From the NCBI GenBank assembly GCA_031262895.1, contig JAISGW010000216.1:1-11236 (forward strand): DNA of 11,236 nt, in the 5' to 3' direction. This DNA comes from Tannerella sp. (GTDB taxonomy: Bacteria > Bacteroidota > Bacteroidia > Bacteroidales > Tannerellaceae). Of this stretch, positions 1 through 7,377 are shown one piece after another (the stretch's first letter is position 1; each line of letters begins with the position of its first letter). The translations under genes were made by a program, and so were the position numbers. The notes below the pieces were generated by a model that was not told the origin of the DNA, did no database searches, and saw only the letters and a list, made by a program, of their open reading frames with translations.

Positions 1-1124
1 ACATTGACGCCAGCTACCACAATACCTACATCCGCTACTACGGTGTACTGAATCCCTCGGAAATCGGCTATTCCAAGACCGACGGCCTGACCTACCGCCA
101 GCGCATCAGCATCCGCAAACGATACAGCGACCAGCAGCAATTAGCCTTTGTGCCCGACCTGAGCGTAGCCACCCGGCGCAAGGAAATCTTCATCAGAGGC
201 ATAGGCAGTTGGGAATACCGGCCCGCACGCCTCGGCCTCTTCTCCTTCTCCGCCGGCAACGGCAACCAGAGCTACCCCGCTGGCATGCAGAAGGCCATAG
301 CAGAACTGGCCGGTGACAGCGCCAAGCTTGATGCCCTGCCTTACTTCCGCCATTACTACGCTGAGCTGAAAAATCAAATCGAACTCACCAACGGCCTGCT
401 GCTGACGGCCAGCGCCACCTACAACCTGCGCCAGCCATCCCGGCACGCGCGCAACTTAGAGGCCGCGGGAGAGGACGCCGCTCAGCTCATCAACAGCAAG
501 TACAACGACTTCACCGTCTCCGTAGGCTTCTCTTACACGCCGCGGCAATATTACCGGATGGACGGGCGGCAAAAAATCGTCCTCTATTCGCGCTATCCGA
601 CCTTCTCCTTCGAATTTGCCAGAGCCATCCCCCGGCTCTGGGACGCCAAAGGCAATTACGGCCGCCTTGAGGCCGACGTGCACCAAAGCCTGCGCCTCGG
701 CGAACTGCAAAAACTCAACTACCACCTGAGCGCAGGCCTGTACACTTCCAAGAAGTCGGCTTACTTCGCCGAGTTCCGCTATTTCGCCAAGAACAATTTC
801 CCCGACACCTGGAGCGATCATATCGGCGGCGTCTTCAATCTCCTCGACCGGCAATGGTTTTACGCCTCCGACCGTTATGCCCAAGTACATCTCCTGTATG
901 AAAGCCGCTTCCTGTTGCTGCGGCTCTTCCCCAAAGCGGCTTCCAAATACGTACTGGCCGAACGCCTTTATTTCAGTCAGCTTTGGACGCCCGCCCTCCC
1001 TTCCTACACGGAAATCGGCTACGGCATAGGTAACCATATCTTCAACATAGCCGCTTTCGCCGCCTTCCGCAAGCAGCGTTACAACGGCATCGGCCTGAAA
1101 TTTGCCTTCGAATTGTTCCGATAG
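1..1124 (+). CDS. DUF5686-family outer-membrane barrel protein, C-terminal part (5' end outside window)
   Basis: The frame is open from base 3 with no stop, so this is the last 373 residues of a longer gene and not a short gene starting at the GTG at 150. The text resembles the C-terminal half of Bacteroidota proteins that carry a carboxypeptidase-regulatory-like domain followed by DUF5686, usually about 800 residues. Recognisable pieces are a YSKTDGL stretch near the window start, SAGNGNQSYP, YPTFSFEFARAIP, a DHIGGVFNLLDRQWF segment, YVLAERLYFSQL, and the ending GYGIGNHIFN...GLKFAFELF. Alternating aromatic and polar residues and a terminal aromatic strand fit an outer-membrane beta-barrel. 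The function of the family is not established; a surface or envelope role is inferred. The gene converges on the GH3 gene, and no good + strand terminator follows it. Confidence 0.82.
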   Translation, partial: IDASYHNTYIRYYGVLNPSEIGYSKTDGLTYRQRISIRKRYSDQQQLAFVPDLSVATRRKEIFIRGIGSWEYRPARLGLFSFSAGNGNQSYPAGMQKAIAELAGDSAKLDALPYFRHYYAELKNQIELTNGLLLTASATYNLRQPSRHARNLEAAGEDAAQLINSKYNDFTVSVGFSYTPRQYYRMDGRQKIVLYSRYPTFSFEFARAIPRLWDAKGNYGRLEADVHQSLRLGELQKLNYHLSAGLYTSKKSAYFAEFRYFAKNNFPDTWSDHIGGVFNLLDRQWFYASDRYAQVHLLYESRFLLLRLFPKAASKYVLAERLYFSQLWTPALPSYTEIGYGIGNHIFNIAAFAAFRKQRYNGIGLKFAFELFR

Positions 1125-1180
1125 GATTTTCTTTCAACAGCGACACATTTTGGAATTGTCTTCCATCCGGTATAGCGAAG

Positions 1181-1214
1181 AAAAGGGCTGTGTCATATAA
1201 AAACGACACAGCCC
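1181..1214 (-). terminator. Intrinsic terminator of the GH3 gene
   Basis: A perfect 10-bp inverted repeat, GGGCTGTGTC (1185-1194) and GACACAGCCC (1205-1214), has a 10-base loop. On the - strand the stem is followed directly by TTTT (1184-1181), and it lies about 25 bases past the GH3 stop codon, so it reads as that gene's terminator. On the + strand no T-run follows the stem, so it would serve the converging DUF5686 gene poorly. Confidence 0.8.
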
Positions 1215-1239
1215 CAAGCATAAGGGAAGAAGTTTTCGT

Positions 1240-3834
1240 TTAGAACTTCAAGGTCTTTTCCAAGCAGCCGCCTGCAGCCAGATTCGTGGCCGAAGGTTGC
1301 CCGCCACCGAGAGAGAGCACGACATCGCCCTGCATGGGGATGCTATGCCCGCCCTTGTCCACGACGGTCAGCGCCGCAGGTTCCAAGGTGAAGGAAACCG
1401 GCAGGCTCTGGCCCGCTGCCAGGTGGAGACGCCGGAAGCCCTTCAGGGCGCGGATAGGCGTGAGGAAATCGCGCTTGTTGGAGAGGTAGAGTTCGACCAC
1501 CTCGTCGCCCGCGCGTTTGCCGGTGTTGGTCAGGGTTACTTTTACCTGCAACTTGCCGTCGGCCGTTTTTTCAGCCGAGAGATTGCTGTATTTAAAAGTA
1601 GTGTAGCTCAATCCGTAGCCGAAGGGATAGACCGGTGTCCCCTTGAAATAACGGTAGGTGCGGTTGTCCATGCTGTAGTCTTCAAAATCGGGAAGGTCGG
1701 CTACGCTGCGGTAGAAGGTAACCGGCAGGCGTCCGGCGGGGTTATAGTCGCCCGTGAGCACGTCGGCAATGGCTTCGCCGCCCGCTTCACCGCCGTACCA
1801 GGCTTCCAGAATGGCGGGGATATTCTTCGATTCCCATTCCAAGCCGATGGCACTGCCCGACATGAGGACGAAGACGACGGGCTTGCCGGTGGCCTTCAAG
1901 GCGCGGAGCATCTCTTCCTGTACGGCCGGCAGGGCAATGTCGGTACGGTCGCCGCCCTTAAAGCCCTTGATTTGCACGTTCATCTCCTCGCCTTCGAGAC
2001 GGGAGGAAATGCCGCCGGCATAGATAATCAGGTCGGCGTCTTTCACCCGGGCAGCCGTAGCGGCCGGATCGGCTTTGGTCAGCGTGCCGTAGTCGAAGAC
2101 GATTTCGCCGTTCTCGCCGTATTGGCGGTAACGGATTTCCAGCTTGTAGCTTTTCCCCTTCTCGGCTTTGAGCGGGTAATAGGCATCGCTGGGCGCCGCG
2201 CTTTTCTGCAGGACACCGTCAATGTAAAATTCGGAACGGTTGCCGCGGAGGGCGAAGCAGACATCGCCCGATTCCTTGGGCGTGAAGAGAGTCGTGAAGC
2301 GGACGCCCAAACGGCGGGCAATGACGGAGTCGATAACCGTTTCCGAATCACCCCAATGGTGGTCAATCCGGCTTTCCACGCGTGAAGCGGCCACAGGGCC
2401 TTCCAGTTTCATGTTCTGGAAATAGTCGGCCTTGAAGCCGGGCTTGCCGCCGGTCGTGAAGAGGGAGGCGTCGTAATGGGAATTGAAGACGCAGTTGTCG
2501 GTCAGATTGACACCGCGTTCGTAGGTGATTTGCGCCCGATTGCCCACCTTGGCGCGCAAACCTTCGAGCAGGGAAATCACATGCGAAGGCGTACCGTGGT
2601 AATTGGCCAACATGACGTCGCGGTCGTCTCCGTGAGGGCCTACGAGGGCTATTTTCTTCACCTTGGAGAAGTCGATGGGCAACACGTTCCCCTCGTTACG
2701 CAGCAGCACCATGGATTCTTGTGCCATCTTCAACGCCTGAGCCTTATGTGCAGGCGTTTCGAGGCTGTCGAGCGGCGTATTGGCGAAGGGGACACGGTCT
2801 TGCGGATCGAACTGGCCGAGGCGGAAACGTATCTTGAAGAGGCGTTTGAGCGAGACGTCGAGCTGCTTTTCGGTTATCAGGCCGGTGCCTATGGCGTCGA
2901 CCAGCGCCTTGTAGGAGCTACCGCATTCGCAGTCGGTAGAGTGCTCCACGGCGTCGGCCGAGGCCGTGGCGGCATTGGGGCTGGTTTTATGTGTGCGGTA
3001 GAAGTCGTCAATGGCTCCGCAGTCGGAGGTGACGTATCCGGAGAACTTCCACTGGTTACGCAGGATGTCGTTCATCAGCAAGTCGCTGCCGCAGCAGGGC
3101 TGCCCGTAAATGGCGTTGTAGGCGCACATCACGCCGGAGACGTGGGCGTCAAGCACCAAGTGTTGGAAGGCGGGCAGGTAGGTGTCCCAAAGGTCATGGT
3201 TGCTGACCACGGCGTTATAGGTGTGGCGGCTCCATTCCGGCCCGCTATGCACGCCGTAATGTTTGGCGCAGGCCGAGGCCTTCAGGTAGAAGGTGTCCGT
3301 CCCTTGTATGCCTTCTACAAACTGGGTGCCGAGGGTAGCCGTCAAGAAGGGGTCTTCGCCGTAAGTCTCCTGTCCGCGTCCCCAACGCGGGTCGCGGAAG
3401 ATATTGATGTTCGGACTCCAATAGGTCAAGCCCCGATAGATACTATTGCCGTGGTGCTTGAGGAGGGCGTCATGGTAGACGGCCCTCCCTTCGGTGGAGA
3501 TTTGGTCGCCCACGATACGGAAGCCTGCGGCATCCCAGCTGGCAGCCATACCTATGGCCTGGGGATAGGAAGTGGTGCGGTAGGAACTGCGGGCTACACC
3601 GTGCAGCGCCTCGCTCCACCAGTTGTAAGCGGGAATGCCCAGCCGCGGAATGGCGGGGGCATTGTTCATCATCTGTGAAATCTTTTCTTCGATGCTCAGA
3701 CGGCCCACCACGTCGTTCACGCGCTCGTCAACCGGCAAGTTGGGATTCTGGAAGGCATACTTATAGGCCGGCTTCTGATGGCAAGCCGTCAAGGCCAGCA
3801 ACAGGCCGAGAAGGGGGATAGTTACTTTTTTCAT
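1240..3834 (-). CDS. Lipoprotein glycoside hydrolase family 3 with PA14 insert, beta-xylosidase-like
   Basis: Predicted exo-acting glycosidase that releases sugar from the non-reducing end of oligosaccharides, probably in the periplasm or on a membrane surface. The N-terminus has a lysine-rich start, a hydrophobic stretch and an LTAC lipobox with Cys18. The GH3 N-domain covers about residues 35-340. It has RWGRGQETYGEDP (about 150-162), KH at 191-192, and the nucleophile motif GYVTSDCGA with Asp271. The C-domain begins near 365 and is interrupted by a PA14-like module (about 464-585). It resumes with SRLEGEEMN, where Glu614, Glu616 or Glu617 is the likely acid/base. A fibronectin III-like domain follows (about 755-825). 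Length (864 residues) and layout match the beta-xylosidases of Prevotella-type gut bacteria. Substrate is inferred; glucoside or arabinoside activity is possible. No SusC/SusD genes adjoin it here. Confidence 0.9.
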   Translation of the reverse strand: MKKVTIPLLGLLLALTACHQKPAYKYAFQNPNLPVDERVNDVVGRLSIEEKISQMMNNAPAIPRLGIPAYNWWSEALHGVARSSYRTTSYPQAIGMAASWDAAGFRIVGDQISTEGRAVYHDALLKHHGNSIYRGLTYWSPNINIFRDPRWGRGQETYGEDPFLTATLGTQFVEGIQGTDTFYLKASACAKHYGVHSGPEWSRHTYNAVVSNHDLWDTYLPAFQHLVLDAHVSGVMCAYNAIYGQPCCGSDLLMNDILRNQWKFSGYVTSDCGAIDDFYRTHKTSPNAATASADAVEHSTDCECGSSYKALVDAIGTGLITEKQLDVSLKRLFKIRFRLGQFDPQDRVPFANTPLDSLETPAHKAQALKMAQESMVLLRNEGNVLPIDFSKVKKIALVGPHGDDRDVMLANYHGTPSHVISLLEGLRAKVGNRAQITYERGVNLTDNCVFNSHYDASLFTTGGKPGFKADYFQNMKLEGPVAASRVESRIDHHWGDSETVIDSVIARRLGVRFTTLFTPKESGDVCFALRGNRSEFYIDGVLQKSAAPSDAYYPLKAEKGKSYKLEIRYRQYGENGEIVFDYGTLTKADPAATAARVKDADLIIYAGGISSRLEGEEMNVQIKGFKGGDRTDIALPAVQEEMLRALKATGKPVVFVLMSGSAIGLEWESKNIPAILEAWYGGEAGGEAIADVLTGDYNPAGRLPVTFYRSVADLPDFEDYSMDNRTYRYFKGTPVYPFGYGLSYTTFKYSNLSAEKTADGKLQVKVTLTNTGKRAGDEVVELYLSNKRDFLTPIRALKGFRRLHLAAGQSLPVSFTLEPAALTVVDKGGHSIPMQGDVVLSLGGGQPSATNLAAGGCLEKTLKF

Positions 3835-3873
3835 GTGTCTCTCTTTTGTGTTAATATGGGTTTATTTTCCCTG

Positions 3874-3881
3874 CAAATTTA
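3874..3881 (-). promoter_or_regulatory. Bacteroidota-type -7 element for the GH3 gene
   Basis: The - strand reads TAAATTTG followed by C, a match to TAnnTTTG. Transcription would start near 3869, giving a leader of about 35 bases. No clear TTTG -33 box sits at the usual 19-21 bases upstream; that position falls inside the secA terminator hairpin. The leader ends in an AAAGAGAGA stretch, a weak ribosome-binding signal, before the ATG at 3834. Confidence 0.55.
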
Positions 3882-3884
3882 AGC

Positions 3885-3925
3885 AAAAAGAGGAGAGACG
3901 TATGGACAACGTCTCCCCTCTTTTT
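3885..3925 (-). terminator. Strong intrinsic terminator of secA
   Basis: Two 17-base arms (3885-3901 and 3909-3925) flank a 7-base loop. On the + strand there is one A/C mismatch, but in the - strand RNA that position is a G-U pair, so the stem is continuous. The - strand stem ends in TTTTT (3889-3885), which also pairs with the AAAAA of the other arm. It starts 16 bases past the secA TAA stop (3944-3942). The arms are near-symmetrical, so it could also stop + strand transcription. Confidence 0.85.
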
Positions 3926-3941
3926 CGATTATGGTCGTTTC

Positions 3942-6900
3942 TTACAAGCCTTTGCCGTGGCAATTCTTGTATTTCTTGCCGCTGCCGCAGGGACAGGGGT
4001 CGTTGCGGCCTACATGTTTCTCTGCGTGGACGGGCATCTGCGGCTGCGGGGGCTGAGGTCCTGTCGGCGCCTGGGACGGCGTCTCGCTGCGGCCCGTACG
4101 GTAACGGCTCATGTCTTGCTTGCGTTCCTGTTCGGCCCGCTGCACGGCCGCGCGCCGCGCCTGTTCCTCGGCGGCCATGTCCGGCGGGGCGACGGGTATC
4201 TGGCCGCGCATCAGGATGCTGGCTGCCTTGCGGTTCATCGTGTCAACCATCGTCTTGAACAGGTTGTACGATTCCAACTTGTAAATCAAAAGCGGGTCTT
4301 TGTTCTCGTAGCTGGCATTTTGCACGGACTGGCGCAACTCGTCCATCTCACGCAAATGTTCCTTCCAGGCATCATCGATGGTATGCAACAGGATAGCCTT
4401 CTGGAACGAACGGGCAATGGCCTTGCTCTCCGTCTCGTAGGCTTCCTTCAGATTGCAGGATATATTGTACATCCGCTTGCCGTCGGTGATGGGGATGAGG
4501 ATGTTTTCGTACATGGAACCCTGGTTCTCGTAGACTTGTTTGATGACGGGATTGGCCACCTGCGCCAGACGCTCCATGCGGCGCTTAAACAGCTTCAAGG
4601 CCGCATCGTAAAGTGCGTCGTCCAGCTTGGCCGACTTCTCATCGTTGAAAGTCTGTTCGTCGAAGGGGCTTTCCATGGCGAAGGTGCGGAAGAGTTCCAT
4701 CTTGAAAGCTTCGAAGTCTTCGCTTTCGGCATATTGTTCTACAATGGCGGAAGCATTGTCGTAGAGGGTGTGCACGACGTCCAAACCGATGCGTTCGCCG
4801 ATAAGGGCATGGTGGCGCCGCGTATAGATGACTTTGCGCTGGATGTTCATCACGTCGTCGAATTCGAGGAGGCGCTTACGGATGCCGAAGTTATTTTCCT
4901 CTACCTTCTTTTGGGCACGCTCTACAGATTTGCTGAGCATGTTGTGCTCAAGCACTTCCCCTTCCTTGAAGCCCATGCGGTCCATCAGGCCGGCGATGCG
5001 TTCGGAGGCGAAGAGGCGCATGAGGTTGTCTTCGAGGGAGACGAAGAAGACGGAGGAACCCGGGTCGCCCTGGCGTCCGGCACGACCTCTGAGCTGACGA
5101 TCCACACGTCGGCTTTCATGCCGTTCAGTGCCGATGATAGCCAAGCCGCCGGCTGCCCGTACCTCGGGCGAGAGTTTGATGTCGGTACCACGGCCGGCCA
5201 TGTTGGTGGCGATGGTAACGGTGCCGCTCTGTCCGGCCTGGGCAACGATTTCCGCTTCCTTCTGGTGCAGCTTCGCGTTCAAAACGTTATGCTTGATATG
5301 CCGCATGGTCAACATGCGGCTCAGCAACTCAGAGATTTCCACGGAAGTGGTGCCTACCAGCACGGGGCGCCCAGCTTCCACCATGCGGTTGATTTCTTCA
5401 ATGACGGCATTGTACTTCTCGCGCTTGGTCTTGTAGATGCGGTCGTTCATATCGACACGGATGACGGGGCGGTTGGTTGGGATAACCACGACGTCCAACT
5501 TGTAGATGTCCCAGAACTCGCCGGCTTCCGTTTCGGCCGTACCGGTCATGCCGGCCAGCTTGTGGTACATGCGGAAGTAATTCTGCAGGGTGATGGTGGC
5601 GAAGGTCTGCGTAGCGGCCTGTACCTGGACACGCTCCTTGGCTTCAATCGCCTGATGCAGCCCGTCCGAATAGCGGCGACCTTCCATGATGCGGCCGGTC
5701 TGTTCGTCGACTATCATCACCTTGTTGTCTATGACCACGTACTCGTCGTCCTTGTCGAAAAGCGTGTAGGCTTTCAGTAACTGGTTGATGGTGTGCACGC
5801 GCTCGCTCTTGATGGAATAGTTGGCCAGCAACTCGTCCTTCTTGGCTTGCTTCTCTTCTTCGGTACCCTCCATGTTGCCCACTTGCGAAAGCTCGAAAGT
5901 AATATCGGGGAGCACGAAGAACTGGGGGTCGTCCGATTTGCCGGTGAGCAGGTCAATGCCCTTATCCGTCAGCTCAATGGTGTTGTTCTTTTCGTCAATG
6001 ACATAATAGAGGTCGTCGGTAACCAGGTGCATTTGTCGCATGTTATCGGCCATGTAAAAATTCTCGGTCTTCTGCATCTGCGCCTTGATACCCGGCTCGG
6101 AAAGATATTTGATGAGTGGCTTGTATTTGGGATTCCCCTTGAAAGAACGGTACAGCAGCAGGCTGCCTTCCTCGGCCACCTTGGAGTCGCTGTCGGCCAT
6201 TTTCTGTTTGGCCTCGGTAAGCAGCTTGTTGGTCAGCGCTTTTTGGGCGTTCACGACGATTTCCACATTCGGACGGAACTCCTCGAAGAGCTGCTCTTCG
6301 CCGCGCGGCACAGGGCCGGAAATGATGAGCGGGGTACGGGCGTCGTCAATGAGCACGGAGTCAACCTCGTCGACAATGGCGTAATTGTGCATGCGTTGCA
6401 CGAGGTCATTGGGGCTGACGGCCATGTTGTCACGCAGGTAGTCGAAACCGAATTCGTTGTTCGTACCGAAAGTAATGTCGGCATTGTAGGCCTTGCGGCG
6501 GGCATCGGAGTTAGGCTGGTGCTTGTCAATGCAGTCGACAGACAAACCGTGGAACATATAAAGGGGTCCCATCCATTCGGAGTCACGTTTGGACAGGTAA
6601 TCGTTCACGGTAACCACATGTACACCGTTGCCGGTTAAGGCGTTCAGGAAAACGGGCAGGGTAGCCACCAAGGTCTTGCCTTCGCCGGTAGCCATTTCGG
6701 CGATGTAACCCCTGACACGCTTGGAGAGGTTGAAGTCGTCCGAATCCTTGTCGTATTTCTTGGGACTGGGGTTATGGAGCACGACGCCGCCCATAAGCTG
6801 CACGTCGAAATGTATCATATCCCAAGTGATTTCATTGCCGCCGGCCTTCCAGTGGTTCTGATAAATGGCTTTGTCGCCTTCGATACGTACGAAATCATGC

Positions 6901-7322
6901 GAAGTGGCCAGATCCCGGTCAAAGTCGGTAGCCGTAACGACGATTTCCGCGTTTTCCACGAAGCGGCGCGCCGTATCCTTCATAATGGCAAAGGCCTCCG
7001 GCAGGGCGTCGTCAAGCACGTGCTCCTGTGTCTGGAGCATGTCCTTTTCTATCTCGTCAATTTCGGCCCACACGCTTTCGCGCGCTTCCAGCTCAAGCGT
7101 CTCTATGCCCGACTTGAGTTCGTTTATCTTGTTCTGCTGTTCGGCGACGGAGTCCTTCACACGTTGGCGAATGGCCGCGGTACGGGCGCGGAGTTCGTCA
7201 TTCGACAAGGCGGAAATTTGCGGGTACACCTCTTTTATCTTATCCACGTAAGGGATGATTTCACGCAAATCACGCTGCGACTTGTTGCCGAACAGCTTGG
7301 TCATAAATTCGTTGAATCCCAT
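3942..7322 (-). CDS. secA: Preprotein translocase ATPase SecA
   Basis: SecA is the motor that pushes unfolded secretory proteins through SecYEG using ATP. Clear motifs are the Walker A MATGEGKT (210-217), the DEVD box (318-321) followed by VLIDDARTPLIISG, the TGTAETE segment, NMAGRGTDI, and LRGRAGRQGDPG of the second motor domain. The tail ends in a SEC-C zinc site with Cys1110, Cys1112, Cys1121 and His1122. At 1126 residues it is about 200 longer than E. coli SecA. The extra length includes a charged, probably coiled segment near 55-100, an enlarged preprotein-crosslinking region (about 345-500) and a Pro/Gln-rich linker before the zinc site; this enlargement is usual in Bacteroidota. The start MGFNEFMTKLFGN is the family's usual one; upstream bases give only a weak AAAAGA ribosome signal. 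It lies 55 bases after the phosphatase-like gene and no promoter of its own was found, so co-transcription is likely. Confidence 0.98.
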   Translation of the reverse strand: MGFNEFMTKLFGNKSQRDLREIIPYVDKIKEVYPQISALSNDELRARTAAIRQRVKDSVAEQQNKINELKSGIETLELEARESVWAEIDEIEKDMLQTQEHVLDDALPEAFAIMKDTARRFVENAEIVVTATDFDRDLATSHDFVRIEGDKAIYQNHWKAGGNEITWDMIHFDVQLMGGVVLHNPSPKKYDKDSDDFNLSKRVRGYIAEMATGEGKTLVATLPVFLNALTGNGVHVVTVNDYLSKRDSEWMGPLYMFHGLSVDCIDKHQPNSDARRKAYNADITFGTNNEFGFDYLRDNMAVSPNDLVQRMHNYAIVDEVDSVLIDDARTPLIISGPVPRGEEQLFEEFRPNVEIVVNAQKALTNKLLTEAKQKMADSDSKVAEEGSLLLYRSFKGNPKYKPLIKYLSEPGIKAQMQKTENFYMADNMRQMHLVTDDLYYVIDEKNNTIELTDKGIDLLTGKSDDPQFFVLPDITFELSQVGNMEGTEEEKQAKKDELLANYSIKSERVHTINQLLKAYTLFDKDDEYVVIDNKVMIVDEQTGRIMEGRRYSDGLHQAIEAKERVQVQAATQTFATITLQNYFRMYHKLAGMTGTAETEAGEFWDIYKLDVVVIPTNRPVIRVDMNDRIYKTKREKYNAVIEEINRMVEAGRPVLVGTTSVEISELLSRMLTMRHIKHNVLNAKLHQKEAEIVAQAGQSGTVTIATNMAGRGTDIKLSPEVRAAGGLAIIGTERHESRRVDRQLRGRAGRQGDPGSSVFFVSLEDNLMRLFASERIAGLMDRMGFKEGEVLEHNMLSKSVERAQKKVEENNFGIRKRLLEFDDVMNIQRKVIYTRRHHALIGERIGLDVVHTLYDNASAIVEQYAESEDFEAFKMELFRTFAMESPFDEQTFNDEKSAKLDDALYDAALKLFKRRMERLAQVANPVIKQVYENQGSMYENILIPITDGKRMYNISCNLKEAYETESKAIARSFQKAILLHTIDDAWKEHLREMDELRQSVQNASYENKDPLLIYKLESYNLFKTMVDTMNRKAASILMRGQIPVAPPDMAAEEQARRAAVQRAEQERKQDMSRYRTGRSETPSQAPTGPQPPQPQMPVHAEKHVGRNDPCPCGSGKKYKNCHGKGL

Positions 7323-7327
7323 ATATC

Positions 7328-7346
7328 TTTTAATTGAAAATTAAAA
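7328..7346 (-). repeat. AT-only inverted repeat just upstream of the secA start
   Basis: TTTTAATT (7328-7335) and AATTAAAA (7339-7346) are exact complements around a 3-base loop, ending 5 bases before the secA ATG. In the mRNA it would form an 8-bp A-U hairpin over the ribosome-binding region. An all-AU stem is weak at 37 C, so its effect is uncertain. Confidence 0.5.
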
Positions 7347-7369
7347 ATTGAAAGTTGAAAATCGAAAAC
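7335..7369. repeat. Five tandem 7-bp AT-rich units
   Basis: Read on the + strand the units are TGAAAAT, TAAAAAT, TGAAAGT, TGAAAAT and CGAAAAC, in exact 7-base register with one to three changes from TGAAAAT. They fill most of the 55-base gap between the phosphatase-like gene and secA and overlap the AT inverted repeat. Units of this kind are common between genes in Bacteroidales genomes; their role is not known to me. Confidence 0.7.
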
Positions 7370-7377
7370 ACTTCTCC

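Noticed and set aside
150..152. GTG as the start of the first gene
   Set aside because: The frame is open and family-like back to base 3 (YSKTDGL and RQRISIRKRYS precede it), so the gene simply begins outside the window.
456..1037. - strand open frame of 193 codons opposite the DUF5686 gene
   Set aside because: It is antisense to a recognisable barrel protein and its translation has no known pattern.
1142..1194. Alternative pairing of GACACA (1142-1147) with TGTGTC (1189-1194), as a switch with the GH3 terminator
   Set aside because: It is only 6 bp with a 41-base loop, against the perfect 10-bp terminator stem, and it lies outside the GH3 transcript's controlling part.
1297..3678. Two + strand open frames (1297-2385 and 2476-3678) opposite the GH3 gene
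   Set aside because: The GH3 protein is complete with motifs along its full length. The antisense translations show no family features and no promoter or ribosome site.
3957..5780. Long + strand open frame (607 codons) opposite secA
   Set aside because: It lies wholly antisense to a certain SecA coding region, has a low-complexity His/Val/Gly/Leu-rich translation with no recognisable domain, and reflects the codon bias of secA.
7330..7371. Possible 13-residue leader peptide (GTG start) ahead of secA, read through the heptad repeats
   Set aside because: A GGAG lies next to the GTG but with spacing too short for normal initiation, and the peptide is just the translated AT repeat. Nothing else supports it.
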